DNA from: Diaporthe sp. PMI_573 | Taxonomy: Eukaryota; Ascomycota; Sordariomycetes; Diaporthales; Diaporthaceae | Assembly (NCBI GenBank): GCA_021399435.1 | Contig: JAJTUP010000003.1 | Span: forward strand, 620,001-684,000 | Direction: 5' to 3' | DNA length: 64,000 nt | Shown: positions 39,306-50,954 of the stretch, in pieces | How the letters are laid out: every line of letters begins with the position of its first letter | Numbering within the stretch: position 1 is the stretch's first letter | Translations under genes and position numbers: made by a program | Notes under the pieces: generated by a model | The model's input: only the letters and a program-made list of their open reading frames with translations | What the model was told of the DNA's origin: nothing | Database searches by the model: none

Positions 39306-41651
39306 ATGAGCTCGTCTAAGCGCCGCCGACAGCAGCAGAGGCTCACCTTCGAGGCTATCCCTCAAACTTGTTCGCCAGCCCTCGGCCAAGGGTTTTCGCC
39401 TGCGAGGGTCAGGTTTCAGTCACCAAAGGACGGCAGCCCAAGCAGTCGTTCAGTGAGACCCCTCAGGATGGCGCGGTCCAAGAAGCCAAAGCAACAGACT
39501 CTGGATGCATCGCTCAGTATGTGTGTCCTACATGATATCATTTGTGCTTCGGGTCGCGTTGTAGAAGTTGGCTCACGACGGTACCGTACTCAACGTTAAA
39601 GTGCAAAGGCTAACTTAAACTTTTAGGCAAAGACAAAATCAAACGCCAAACCAGACAGCCGGAAGATGCGGAGGGTGAGGATGACAATAAGCGCGTCTCC
39701 CTAGGAAACGTGGTGAAGGTTCGACGGAGGCAGCCCCCTTCCCCTCCTCCCTCGTCTTTCATGTCAAAGTCCACCAGGGCACACCGTCATGTAGTGGACA
39801 GCGACACAGACACCCCTGTGGAAGAGGACGCAGAGCTGGATGACACGGATGGCGAAGGCCCCTCGAGACACGAGATCACGCGGAGGCGTCTCAGTCGCCC
39901 AGCCAGGCGAAGCAATGTGCCTGTCATCAACTTGGACGATAGCGACGACGAAGAGCCCAACGCTCGCTCGTCCCAGTCCCTACCGAACCAGGCAGCCGTC
40001 AGTGACGACTCCGATGACGCGCCGCTGGTGACACCACGATCGAGCGCGCGGAAGAAAGGCCGGGTCGTCTTAGCTGAGGACGAAGATGAGGACGAGGACG
40101 AGGAGGATGGGGCAGACTTGCAGAGTCCCACCAAAAGGCGAAGGCTCACCCGCAACACTCGCCCTGTGAGCCTTGTGGCCAGTGGTGATGGCTCAGACTC
40201 GCAATTGAGCCAACCCAATCGCCAGGTCACTTCTCCAAGCAAGGACCCTACTTCTCCCCAGCCCTCGGCTCGCAAGATGCGATCGAGCGCACGCAAGGGC
40301 CACCGCTCCGACAAGGAGAAGAGGATGGAGCTTTTGCGCCGCAGGAGAGCTGGGGAGAAGGATCTCACCATGTCAGACCTTGACACCTCCGAGGAGGAGG
40401 TCGAGGGGGACCAGGGTGCTCTGTATGATACGGACTCGGATCACCAGGCCCTTGACGTGTTCGATGATGAGTCGGACGCAGGACCCGCGGAGCCTGCGGC
40501 ACCTGCCAAGAAGTCCAAGAGGGCGAAAAAGAAGCAGAAGAGCAAGGCCTCGGGCAAACGAGACGCGGGTAATGAGGAGGACTCCGCAGACAGCGAGGGT
40601 AATCTGGAGGACTTCATTGACGAGGACGACACCATCGGGGTACCGGATGATGTATTGCACCAAATGCCTCTGGAGTTCACGCGGGCCTCCAGCAAGCCCC
40701 TCAAGGCTCACTTCAAAGACGCTATAGAGTGGCTCGTCCACCGCCGGATTAACCCTGCATTTGAGAGGGACGACGAGGTATACAGGACGGCGTGGACGCG
40801 ACTCAACGATGAGGTTATTGGCCTTGCGAACTCGAAGTGGGTCTCGTCTTCCTGGAGGCCTGACTTCTACCGGCTGCTACGGGCTCGACCATATATTGAG
40901 CAGACTGAGCTTGGATACGGTCACCTCGGTACCGACGTGGAAAAATGTCAGGCGGTAAGCAGCTTATCATCTACAGTTTTGCCCTTCTCAAGTTGTTACA
41001 AATGCCTCCATTCTGGTTTGTCTCGCTGCCTGCCTTGCAGTCTTTTTGGTAGGGTGCAGGTTTAGAGACAGACTATGTGTATATGGTATACTACGCAACA
41101 CTCGTTCATACACAAGAAATCCTCCACAAAGTGCTTGAATGGCTAACTCTATTTGCCGAAAGTGTGGACGGTCGAACCATCCAGCGACGTGGGCTATCAG
41201 CTTTTCGGGAAAACCATACAACAGCACCACATTGGATGAGTTGGAAAACGGCACGACCACCGACTCGGAGGACGAGTCCTCCGAGTCGGAGCACCTGGAC
41301 CGCGATGTGCACGGCAATACCCTCCCGCCCGAGGACAAGCAGTTCTTCGTCGGCACAGTGTGCAACAGCAATGCCGACATGGCCCACAACCTACTGCACT
41401 GGAAACCAGCGCTGCGAGACTGGGTGAACAACGCGCTGGAGAAGGAGGGCTGGCTGGCGCCCGAGAAGCTGGTCGAGCTGGACAGGATGAAGCCAAAGAA
41501 GCGGCGCAAGGTCGCGGACGGCATCGTCGAGGAGTGGGAGGAGCGCAGCATCATCAAGCGCCTTTACGCCGACTTTAAGGAAAATATTCGGCGGGCCGAG
41601 GAGCGGGATACTACCAAGTCGTCGAGGGGCGGGCGCAACTTCGCAAGGTAG
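39306..41651 (+). CDS. DUF4211-domain nuclear protein
   Basis: Three exons (39306-39516, 39627-40954, 41163-41651) give 675 residues. The first 440 are charged and disordered, with acidic and Ser-rich runs, several basic patches (SSKRRRQQQR, RPARRSN, KKSKRAKKKQKSK) and a QxTLDASLSKD-like motif. The conserved DUF4211 domain follows from about 430: DDTIGVPDDVLHQMPLEF, FKDAIEWLVHRRINPAF, YRLLRARPYIEQTELG, then across the last intron CQA / CGRSNHPATWAISFSGKPY, a Cys-pair segment probably binding zinc. The domain is shared with animal QSER1 and PRR12, which are nuclear. A role in chromatin is inferred. The last intron (208 nt) is placed to restore CQACGRSNHPATW; its acceptor GCCGAAAG is unusual but gives an exact domain match. 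Confidence 0.83.
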
Positions 41652-43824
41652 TTCACGAGTGTGGATCTGTGACTCGGCCTTCCACGCGCTATGGATTTGG
41701 ATCTGGGAAGGGGGCCATATCTTGGACAGTCGCTGGTGCCTCTGGCTTGTCATGCTCTGATCATCGACAAGCAAATGGAGAGCCTGGGTGCTTCTTGGAC
41801 TTCTGGACACTAGCTCGGCTTAATCGTGGTTGAAAGTTCCTCAAATTTTGGGCTTGCTGCTCGTCTGGCCAGAATCGCGGTCACTGGCTGGGATGGATAC
41901 CCTCACGTGGAGGAAGGAAAGGAACCGCAATACTAACCCAACCAACCTGGGTGATGTTGAACGGACTTTGGATTTCAAGACTGCTTCCCACGAACAGAGG
42001 GCATGCCGGCAGAACAAATCAGGGACGGGACCCCTTGCTTTTTTGGTGGATTCATTCTTGGTGATTGATTAGAAGGCAGATCTGCAGGCTCACACGAGCC
42101 GCTGGCCAAAGAGCAAGGCAGGCAGCCCTATCAGACAGACACGGCCCCATTAATTTCGTGATAGCGACAATGATATCAATACTGGCAAACTCCGTCGTGC
42201 TCGAGGGCCGGGCAATGTGGCCTGCAAGAGCCGGGAGATCAACGGTGAGGAATCTATCCGGTGCCGCTGTCGACGTGAGTGCGAGACGGCGTCTTATGTT
42301 TTGAGAGATGAATCCCCCATGTCATGAGACCGCAATGCCACGCAGCAGTTGAACATCCATTCCCCCTTTGGATTCGTAGAGCAGCCTCCGACAACAAGGC
42401 CCCTCGCCGCTCCTTTCCCTCGGAAGCTAAGGTACCGTCGGCTGACGCTCGGGAGTTTCTCCATGGCTGGCTGGCAGGCGGTGCTTTTTTTCCCCTCTTG
42501 TCTGTTTCTTCTCTTCTTCGGACTCATGACCTATGCGTGAGGCCTTGCCCAAATTGCTTTTTAACTGCAATGTTCCAGCGCGGCATGCATGACTTTGCCT
42601 GTCATCGCTCCCTCCCCCCCGTCTGCCTGCCTGTCTGTCCATCTGTCTTTCGATTCTCGTCTGACTCTCGCGTCCGCGGCGTTAACTTCATGCTGCCCGT
42701 GATGATAATGACGGCGACGACGATGGTGACGGAATACGCAGAGTTGAAATGCGGCGTGAAGGCCAGGAGAGAAAGCAGGAGGAGAAAAGGAGAAAAAAAA
42801 GGGGGGGACAACCATATGACAAAATCAAAAGAACAACGGAGAGGTAGTCTGACAACAATATATCAGCCCGGACTGACTCCACACCCTCTTTCACACGCGG
42901 AAGATGTGAAGACCGTCCCCGTGATAAGTCAAATGTGCCGACGTGTCGGCCCATCCCCCCCCCCCCCACCTTCGCAGGCCATGTTTCGACACAGAACGCA
43001 CTGGCTGCTATTCGGAGCCCGGCCGTGTCCGCATTTTCTTTCTCTCCATTCCTCCTCTCTAAGCGGCAAGTTGGGTGCCCGATGGTATGTGCATGTTTCA
43101 TCCCGTATGCCCTATGCAACGCCCATCCCGGCCGGGGTGGAGGGGGTGAGCGTTTGTCCTTGCGACGACGTAACACCATCGTACGATGGCCAGCTCGCCC
43201 GGCAGGCCCGGACGCCAGACGCAATCCCGCGATGCGAAGTGTAGCTCCCGGCTCACGAGCATCATCCTCCCCGTGTGAAGGATATGGATGGGAAAAGGTA
43301 CCCAGGATGGTGACGGAAAAACGCTGGTGGGGAGGAACGGATGTGAGTTTAATTTTTGTCCCAGAGAATCGAGAGAAACAATCCAGAAGAGATCCCGCCA
43401 GCGCGGGAGGGAGGGGGAGGGACCTCTTCCGCTATATCGAAGACAATTGTTGAGTTCCCAGCCATATCAAAGTCCACAAGCCCGTCCGTTCATTCATCCG
43501 TACATCCGGTCCATCCAAGTCCCCACCTCCCACCACCCCCGTTATCATGTCCAGAATTCGTCCGTCCACCCACCCGACCGCCCATCCGTCCATTGTGCCA
43601 CCTTCCCTTCCTTTACCAAGATGCCCCCCACACCCTCGGTCGTGCAAGGCCCCCATCACCCCCGCCCGGGTTTCCCTACGCGGGTGGTCGGGGGGCGATC
43701 CCGAATGAATATACAATCGTCGATGAGATGCCGCTGGGCGTGAGGGCCATGACCCGTCCGGCCCGTGTTCATCGCACTGACAAAACTGTCACTGTGAATA
43801 CACCATACTCAATGGCAACCCGCC
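41652..43824. other. Intergenic between convergent genes
   Basis: Two kilobases without a supported gene. It holds poly-C/poly-G runs near 42956, a poly-A/poly-G stretch near 42790 and degenerate CATCCGT repeats at about 43480-43600. Confidence 0.5.
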
Positions 43825-45458
43825 TCATATGATACCACCCGGTGGGTCGTAGCCACCTCTGGTCGATGCTGCCGATCCCAGGCCAGCGCTTCCCGGCGCC
43901 TCCCCTGCCGCGTCGGCCTGGGCTTGGTTCGTCTTCCTCAGCATGAACATGGGCTTCTTGCCCTCCTTGTCCAGCTGCTTGAACAGGATCAGCGGTTTCT
44001 CCTCCAGCCCCAAGCACCGCTCCTGGTCCCCGTATACGATGTAGAGGGCGTACTGGTCCCATGGTGCGTTGATTTGGTATTTCTTGAGCGCGGCCGGTAG
44101 AACCTTGTAGCATGGGTCGTCCAGGCTCACCCTGAACGACTTGAATATCTCGACAGATGCGTTGCTCGAGCTCGGTGTGTCGGGGGCTGGCGTCTGGCCT
44201 CGCCTCGGCGCGGCGTTGGGTTTGTCGCGCGGGTCGTAGCCGTGCTCATTCTCACGGAAGGTGGATCGGCTGGAGGGGGTGGGTTGGTCGGCGCGGTAGG
44301 ATCGGGAGCCAAGGGTCGTTCCGCCCATGCTTGGGGGTGATGTGGGCGAGGGTATATTTGGTGATGGGTATGACGGCGAGGTTGCGGTAGGACCCCCGGA
44401 CCCGTTCATAGCTGCCAGATGTGACGACGACATGACGGCCCTCTCTGCGGCGCTCGACGGGTCTACAGTCTGTTCGACGATGCTTCGGTCGTGGCTCGTC
44501 TGTAGATGCGAGGGCGAGGTGGTCTTTGGCGTCGTGCCGAGGACGATCCGCTTGGTCGAGTATTGCCGCTTGAGGCTGGCAGACTGACTGCCAACAGTGG
44601 ATGGCGTCGGGGCCGGAGGTGACACCGTCGTGTCGTAGCTGTATGCGTGTTGCCCATTGCTCACGTTTGGTAGGGGCTGCTGGGCATCCTTGGCCAGGCG
44701 CAGAGCGGGCAGCATGTCCTCCCGTAACCTCCGGAAGTCTTCAGCGAGTTTCCTAAAGTCCTGCTCGAACAAGTTCATGCGCTCGTCCCGTAGCCTCAAT
44801 TGTTCCACCAGATGTTTGATGTCTTTCAGCGTCGCAGTGGCATATTGGGCCTCGGCGTCGGCAGCTGGAGGAGAGGGTGTCAGCATGGCTTCGAAAGGCC
44901 CGAGATGGGACGGAAGCCGGCAGAGGCGGCGATTGGGCACGACATACATAGTGGTACATAGTGATCATTTTCTATTGGCACATCCTGTGCCTTCTTGACG
45001 TCGTAGACGCTCTTGAGGACGGTAAGTCTGTGGCCAACACTCGTGATGCCCATGGACTTGAGGTCATCATGTAGCAGAGCAACAAGGGCCTCTCCGACGA
45101 TTTCGTTTTCTGTTGAGGTGAGCGCTTGTTAGAAACCCGAAGTCCAGCGACAGGCAACATGTTGAGGGGGATATAAAGACGCACCAATGAATCGGTCCGA
45201 GTACTGCTGCAGGCCGATGGTTGCGATGAAGTCGGCGACCTCGTCGACGGTCCATTCTGATATGATGGTCTCGGGCAAGCGATCGGCGCTCGATCGATAG
45301 CCGTATGTGGTAGGGGTGTGTTCGTTGGAGGGAGGGTCGGAGTCGGTGGGCGAGATGGATGCGTCGGTGGCGTCTATTGGGGAGCTCTCGTGGAGGTCTC
45401 GCTCGTACTCATCGTCGGCATCAGACTCGGCGTATGCCGTGCCCGTGTTGAAGCTCAT
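43825..45458 (-). CDS. MAPK adaptor Ste50 (SAM and RA domains)
   Basis: Three exons (45458-45185, 45109-44948, 44864-43825) encode 491 residues. The SAM domain at about 68-135 (SEWTVDEVADFIATIGLQQY, then GEALVALLHDDLKSMGI, HRLTVLKSVYDVKK) is split by intron 1. A coiled coil follows at about 150-195 (LKDIKHLVEQLRLRDERMN, FRRLREDMLPALRLAKDAQ). A long Ser/Pro/Thr-rich linker leads to the Ras-association domain at about 380-465 (FKSFRVSLDDPCYKVLPAAL, GDQERCLGLEEKPLILFKQL). Ste50 holds Ste11-type MAPKKK through SAM-SAM contact and links it to Cdc42/Ras in mating, filamentation and, in plant pathogens, appressorium signalling. The second intron removes an in-frame-looking stretch and joins HYVPL to ADAEAQYATA. 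Confidence 0.93.
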
Positions 45459-46167
45459 GGTCGGGTTCTGATGCTGGCGTGGGCTGGCCAGGGCAGGGCA
45501 GGGCGGATTTTTGGTATCGGGGCCGCCAAGGCTGGGTCGAGCTTGAGACGGGCAGGTGGAGGTCGGCGATGAAGGACTGTCGCTGAGGGTGGAGGGGGAG
45601 GCAGGGCAGTACCAGGCCAGGCGAGGCGAGGCGAGGCGGTTCGCGACGCGGATTGTCGAGGGCAGATTGTGTTTTGGGCAGACGTAGGGACAAGGTGGAC
45701 TGTCGTGTGGTATGGCACGGGTAGGAATGTATGTATGTAGGCTACCGTATCTCGTCAGGCGGAGGGCGGTAGTGGGTTTGGGCTCGGGAGCTGTTCCATG
45801 AGTTTAGTTTGAGGAGGCTTAGCTCGTCATCATCGAGGTGCAGCAGCCAGCAGCCAGCAGATCCACAGCCCACAACCCACAGCCCACAGCGGTTACAAGG
45901 AGGGAGCCTCGCGGTGTCGCACACGGTGCTGGTGGGTGCGGGCCTCGTCTCTTTTTTCTTCACTTGTCGCTGGGTGCAGAGGCGGACGAGGGCGCGGGTG
46001 ACTTTGTGTGCGTGGAGGATACTGTTGAGTTCGGGGTAGATTGGGTCTGGCTCGGATGCGAATTGCGATCGTGGGGTGGAGTGCAGCCTCGTGGGAGAAG
46101 GGTTTGGTCTTTCTTTTCCCGTCTCTGAAGGGGCCCTTGTTTGGCTTGGTCGAGCAGCGGGATTGAG

Positions 46168-46191
46168 CAGCAGCAGCAGCAGCAGCAGCAG
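46168..46191. repeat. (CAG)8 microsatellite
   Basis: Eight perfect CAG triplets followed by imperfect CGG/CAG units, about 710 bp upstream of ste50. Not in a supported coding region. Confidence 0.9.
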
Positions 46192-47132
46192 CGGCAGCGG
46201 CAGCAGAGGCGGAGGAGGAGGGTGAAGAGGACGATAGGTACGGAGCGACACAGTGCAGGCGGGTGGTGCACGGTGCAGGATGGACCAGTTCGGTTCAGCA
46301 ATAGTAATAGTATTGCAGCAATCAAGGAACAGCCAGGTCAGTCCCGTCGGGGAAAGGCTGGGACGATATGCTGGTGGAGATGGCGTGAATCGTGGGAGTG
46401 GATTGGCCCGACCGTGACGGCGGAGAGCTGGTTGGTGTTGGTGCTGCTCCCGGAAAGAGGGTGATGCTGATGCTACTTTCCTTTTGCTACGGCAGCACAG
46501 CACAGTCAGTACATGCAACGGCCCACTGTCATTGTAGGCGGGCAAAGATTTGGATCGTCGGCCAGTCGGTCGGCCAGAACAGTCCGCTCAACCAAGCGAG
46601 CCGCTGCAGACAGACAAGACAGACAAGACAGACATTACTTCCATCTGGCTGCGTGTGCGTGCGCGGGTACCTGGACTACCGCCACATCTCCAACTGTGAG
46701 ACGGGTACCACTGTGATACAAGCGTCCCGTACCTGCCCAGTGCGGCGGGGGGGGGGGAAGGGATCTGAGCAAGGTCAGGTCAGGTCCTGCCTATCCTTGC
46801 CTCGCACCATACTTGCCCTGCCCTGTCTTGCCTGCATCTCTGCATCTCTCTTGAGCGACAGAGTGGGTGATGGACTGGCAGGTGGTGGACAATAGCCTCA
46901 TCAACCTGCGACCTCGTTGAGCATCTCCTTCGCCAATACTACCCATGGCATTGACGCCAACGCCCTGCCACGGGCGCCCCTGGCCATCCATGGAATGAAT
47001 CAATCAATGGATGAATCTGGAAGTTGCCGCACAGCCTTGACACTGGCGGCGGCTAGTCTCGTCATTGGACAACCCGCTTTGCAAGCCCCTCCTATCAACT
47101 ATCAACGGCTGCCACTTTAGTCCTCCTCCTCT

Positions 47133-47165
47133 TCGTCCCCCTCGTCCCCCTCGTCCCCCTCGTCG
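47133..47165. repeat. 9-bp tandem repeat TCGTCCCCC, 3.5 copies
   Basis: Perfect units at 47133-47141, 47142-47150 and 47151-47159, then a partial one. On the minus strand it would read as an acidic GDE run ending in a stop, but no upstream coding exon could be supported. Confidence 0.85.
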
Positions 47166-48670
47166 CCGTCCTTGTCGTCGCCGCCGCCAACTCGTCACTG
47201 CTCAAGAGTGAGGCTTTTCGTGAGTTTCATATTGTTCACAAAGCTGGTGAGCCATGGCCACTTGCTTGCCCCCGTGGCTTCGAGGACGAGACACCTGCGA
47301 AGACCTCCTCCTCCTCCTTCACCTTCTACACCATTATTGTCACGTACTATCCTTTGGGCCTACTGCAAGGCGACTTGACCTCGCTAAGAGTCGCTCGGCA
47401 TTAAACCCGCCAGGAGGAAGGGCCCCTTGCCGTTGATCGCCACTATTCCAAATCTACTGGCCCGTCCGCCCCAACGACTCGTAATCGCCGTTCGCGCCTG
47501 CGGGTAGGCATTGGCTGCGTTCTCCGTCCCGGTCGGGCTGTCATGCCATATTGCCTGCACTTGTACGCAGCAGCCAAGCCTTGTCCACCGTCATCCCGCA
47601 CCTCGCCCAACGCGCCACAACTCTCCCGCCCCGAGTGGCTTCTGTTTGCCCACGCCATCCTCGGTGCCACTACTGTACGTATGTGCGATACAACGCCCCG
47701 AATCGATGCGCTATGGCGGCCCAGTCGGGCGGCATACCCTGGGCCCTGCAGCGTAGCGTAGCGGACGTCCAGCCCTACGTGCATACATACACGTATCCAA
47801 ACGTTTCCCGCAGTCTACATTCTCATATGAATATACACGTGTAATACCGGCCTTTATTATCCTTCCCGCCGGCGTGAGACAAGCCCTCTCCCCCCTCATT
47901 CACATGCTTCTCTTATATCCCCGTCATCCATAAGCTGCCCGAACCCGCATAGCAGCCACCGGCTTAGCTTCGCTCCCGGAAGTATAAAATAGTGGGCACC
48001 GGCCCATCTGCGGGTCAACACCGCCTAAACATGCCCAGGTACCGGAGTCCGTACCAATGCGTTACTCGCCAGCCCTGTGTACAATGATAGATTGTTGAGC
48101 CTTCCTTGCTCCGGACGGTGGCGACAGGCCGCGAGTCCCATATCAGATGGCAAAAATCCAATCGTTGTTGTCAATGTAGCCTTTAACGGCAGAGGGTTCA
48201 GACTAACATGCATGCGGCTTTAAGAGCGGACTATCTTCTACATTGGTTCAAGTGAACCATTGATACCAGGTAGTCAGGACTCTCCTCTGTCAGCCTCGCG
48301 GCGAATGCAGCCATCAGGCTCACGAGATGAGTCTGCGTAATAAAAACCGGCAAGGCTCTGTCCTTTGGCAGATCATATGCTGATTAGCCTGGTCGATATG
48401 GAGGCGTTCGAGTCAGCGTCCCTTCTAATTCGGTGCTTCAGTACACTTGAAAGCGACCCGTGGGGAACTACAGTGATGGGGACTGATAAAACTGATTCGA
48501 GTCCTTGCGAGTGACCGACCGTCTTGTTGTCTGTAGATCTCTCGAGACATGAGCATTTAATAAAGGACCATCATCCTTCCGAGATTCTCATCCGCTTTGA
48601 GCATTTCGCAGTACGTCCATCCGCGCCCACGATCAATATCTGAATTGCAAATTGCCAGACCGGCTGCGTT

Positions 48671-48676
48671 TATAAG
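48671..48676 (+). promoter_or_regulatory. Candidate TATA box of secreted peptide gene
   Basis: TATAAG inside GTTTATAAGACC, 138 bp before the ATG of the small secreted protein. A CA-rich leader follows. Placement fits a fungal core promoter. Confidence 0.4.
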
Positions 48677-48813
48677 ACCCACCACGTAAGGACAACGCCC
48701 CGGCGGAGTACAAAGCAGGGTTATGAATCGAGGAGTTAACCAAGACACGCACAGAGCAATACTTCGTCCATTGACACTACCCAGAAGAAACCAGTTGACC
48801 CCTCCAACCAAAG

Positions 48814-48981
48814 ATGCAAGCCTACGCCATCATTCTCACCCTCCTCGGCCTGGCCGCAAGTGCTGAGGCAGCTTGTGGCGGCGAGGGCGATTATCAAGTT
48901 CAGTGTGGCTCGACGTGCTTCAGCTGTGACACCGCTGCCGAATGTAATGAATACGCCGCAGGGGCACCGACATGCGGTTAG
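48814..48981 (+). CDS. Small secreted cysteine-rich protein, 55 residues
   Basis: A single short frame. Residues 1-19 (MQAYAIILTLLGLAASAEA) form a clear signal peptide with a hydrophobic core and an AEA cleavage site. The mature 36 residues contain six cysteines, spaced C-x9-C-x3-C-x2-C-x5-C-x9-C, enough for three disulfides, and are rich in Gly, Ala and Thr with net negative charge. A TATA-like box lies 138 bp upstream and the ATG sits in a purine-rich AACCAAAG context after a CA-rich leader. It stands alone in a gene-poor region. The form is that of small secreted effector-like or defensive proteins of fungi; I recognise no family and no function is shown. A missed 3' intron adding sequence is possible but not needed. 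Confidence 0.7.
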   Translation: MQAYAIILTLLGLAASAEAACGGEGDYQVQCGSTCFSCDTAAECNEYAAGAPTCG

Positions 48982-50954
48982 ACCACTTGTATATGTGCAG
49001 GGGCGGGGCAGGGCAGAAGTCGTGGTGTATATTCCAGCAGCCTCACGGCTTGGCTGCCGATATAGGGCTGTTTGCGGAAGACCTACGGAATTCCGCGAGG
49101 CTATAGGCAACATGTAATAATATTAAAGGGCCGCCAGTTTCAATGCAGTAAATGACTGGCATTTTCAACGACTTCGATCCCGCCTGTCGCATTTCTCAAT
49201 TGCCCAGTTGTTAGGCGTGTGTGTAACTATTCCAGCCTGAGAACTCGGCCTTACACGCGAACACGAACCAAGCCGAGTCCTTGAGACATCACGGGCCGTG
49301 GATCATCCGCGAAAAGTGAAGTCTAAACAAATTATTCCTTCCAATAGCCTGAGTGACAAAACAGCGGAAAGCCGTTCGGAGAACCCCTTTTCATACCCGG
49401 GAAGAGGCTTTCCCACCACACATACACTTACACACGCTCACTAACAAACTTACGGTTGATGAAACGCCCGGACCAAAACCCAACCGCCAACCCTGCGGGT
49501 TTCACCACCGCTCTCACCACCCACCCCGGGCCAGAGCACACGGGAGCAAGCACCCACATCAATCGATTTTGGAGTCAAGCTTGCGAAGGGGGGCAGCGTG
49601 GAGAGAGAGGCAGGCGCGCGGGAGGTGACGGGCTGGTTCGCCGAATGAGGCAAGGCATGAAGAGATACGAGAAGAAAAAGAAGCCCAGCCTAGGCATCTC
49701 ATCGCCCTCGCCCCCTTGGCCTTGTCCGCGTCACCACCAGGCAGCATGTAAGTCGACGGGAGACAGTGACCATCACACACCAACTTGAGGATCGAAGGAG
49801 TTCGGGTGAGGGCATCTATAACAAACTTGCCCACTCTCGGCTAAGCGGGAGAGAAAGCAGAGCCTCACCAGTGACAACAACACACATCGGACGACGGGAC
49901 ATCCGGCGCGGCGACTCCGCCTGACAAGAGTCTCAAAAAGACGAAAGAAAAAGCAGTAAGAGGTAAATACTCCGACGCAGCCACAGCGCGGAGACACGCC
50001 CAGGCAGAACAGCCAGAGCAAAAAAGACGGACGTCAGAATTAGTAGCGCCACCCCAATATAGGACTACCCGCATCCACATTACACCGTGCATCCACACGG
50101 CCCGAAGGGGGCAGGGCTGTCTAGGGCACGCTGGGCTTGCGCCAGGTAGATTAAAACAACGGCGGGCGCAACACCGGGCGGGAGAACGAATAGCCTCTGT
50201 CAAAGGACCGAATATCATCGCTGTTATCATTATTAGTAGTAATACTAATGGCAGTGCCTCCAGCAATGAGAAACAACAGCAGGGTTGTGCACCTCGCGTA
50301 GAATGGTTCCTGCCATGGAACTCCCGTCGAAGGTTCGTCGGGGCCAGGGGGGCGGGGGCATCAGCAGCATGGTTCTCTGCCTGGGGTTGTATGTACTGCG
50401 ATTTAGTCAGGAGAGCTCACGGAGCACCGGTTCCCTCCCGATGAAGCTGCAGACTGATCTTGTACAATGTGAGAAGGAGAGAAAAAGGTGTCCCCCAGAA
50501 ACGATACTTCTGCATTGGTTTCCATCTTGTGTTTGTGACTGACTGTGCTTGTAACATGCCTCCCCAAAGAACAACAACGTCCAGGGAGGGAAAATAAAAT
50601 AACCTATGCTTCTGGGGGAAACACTAAAGCCTCCCCTCATGCTCTCCTAATATCTCGTCACTCTGGAGAATAAGCCCCCTCAATAGAGAAGCCACTGGTA
50701 ATTATACAAAGTTTTGTTATGTTGCCTGCGACGCCAGGTAACAAATAAGACGCCTGCACAGAGGAAGTGCGAATGAGAAAAAAACCAGAACCAGATGAGA
50801 GATAATTAGCCCACGCCTCCAAACCGCGCTGTTCCTGCCTTGTCCAATGGGAGCAACCCCTGACCTTTTCCGTCACCACCGATTTTGAGTCTTCGTCCTG
50901 GCTGGCTTCATCGCCCCGCTGGCGCAGCCCCAAAGTGCCCCGGCCCCGGCCTGC
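48982..50954. other. Intergenic, secreted peptide 3' flank to yta7 3' end
   Basis: Two kilobases without a supported gene. Composition is nearer balanced than in the flanking housekeeping genes. An ATTATTAGTAGTAATACTAAT stretch lies near 50225. Confidence 0.5.

Larger units (their letters stand above)
45459..48813. other. Intergenic 3.4 kb upstream of ste50 and the secreted peptide
   Basis: Rich in simple repeats (CCCACAGC-type near 45870, CAG8 at 46168, TCGTCCCCC at 47133, G12 near 46747). A TATAAAA box-like sequence at about 47983 has no supportable frame after it. Much of the first kilobase is probably the ste50 promoter and leader. Confidence 0.5.

Noticed and set aside
42324..43244. 306-residue plus-strand frame between the DUF4211 and ste50 genes
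   Set aside because: Runs through poly-A, poly-G and poly-C tracts with no domain or regular codon use; judged chance.
45742..46545. 267-residue minus-strand frame upstream of ste50
   Set aside because: Encoded by CAG/CTG and CCACAG simple repeats; likely promoter and leader of ste50.
47122..47198. Acidic C-terminal-like tail (GDE repeats then stop) on the minus strand
   Set aside because: An in-frame stop lies just upstream and no preceding exon could be found; explained by the 9-bp tandem repeat.
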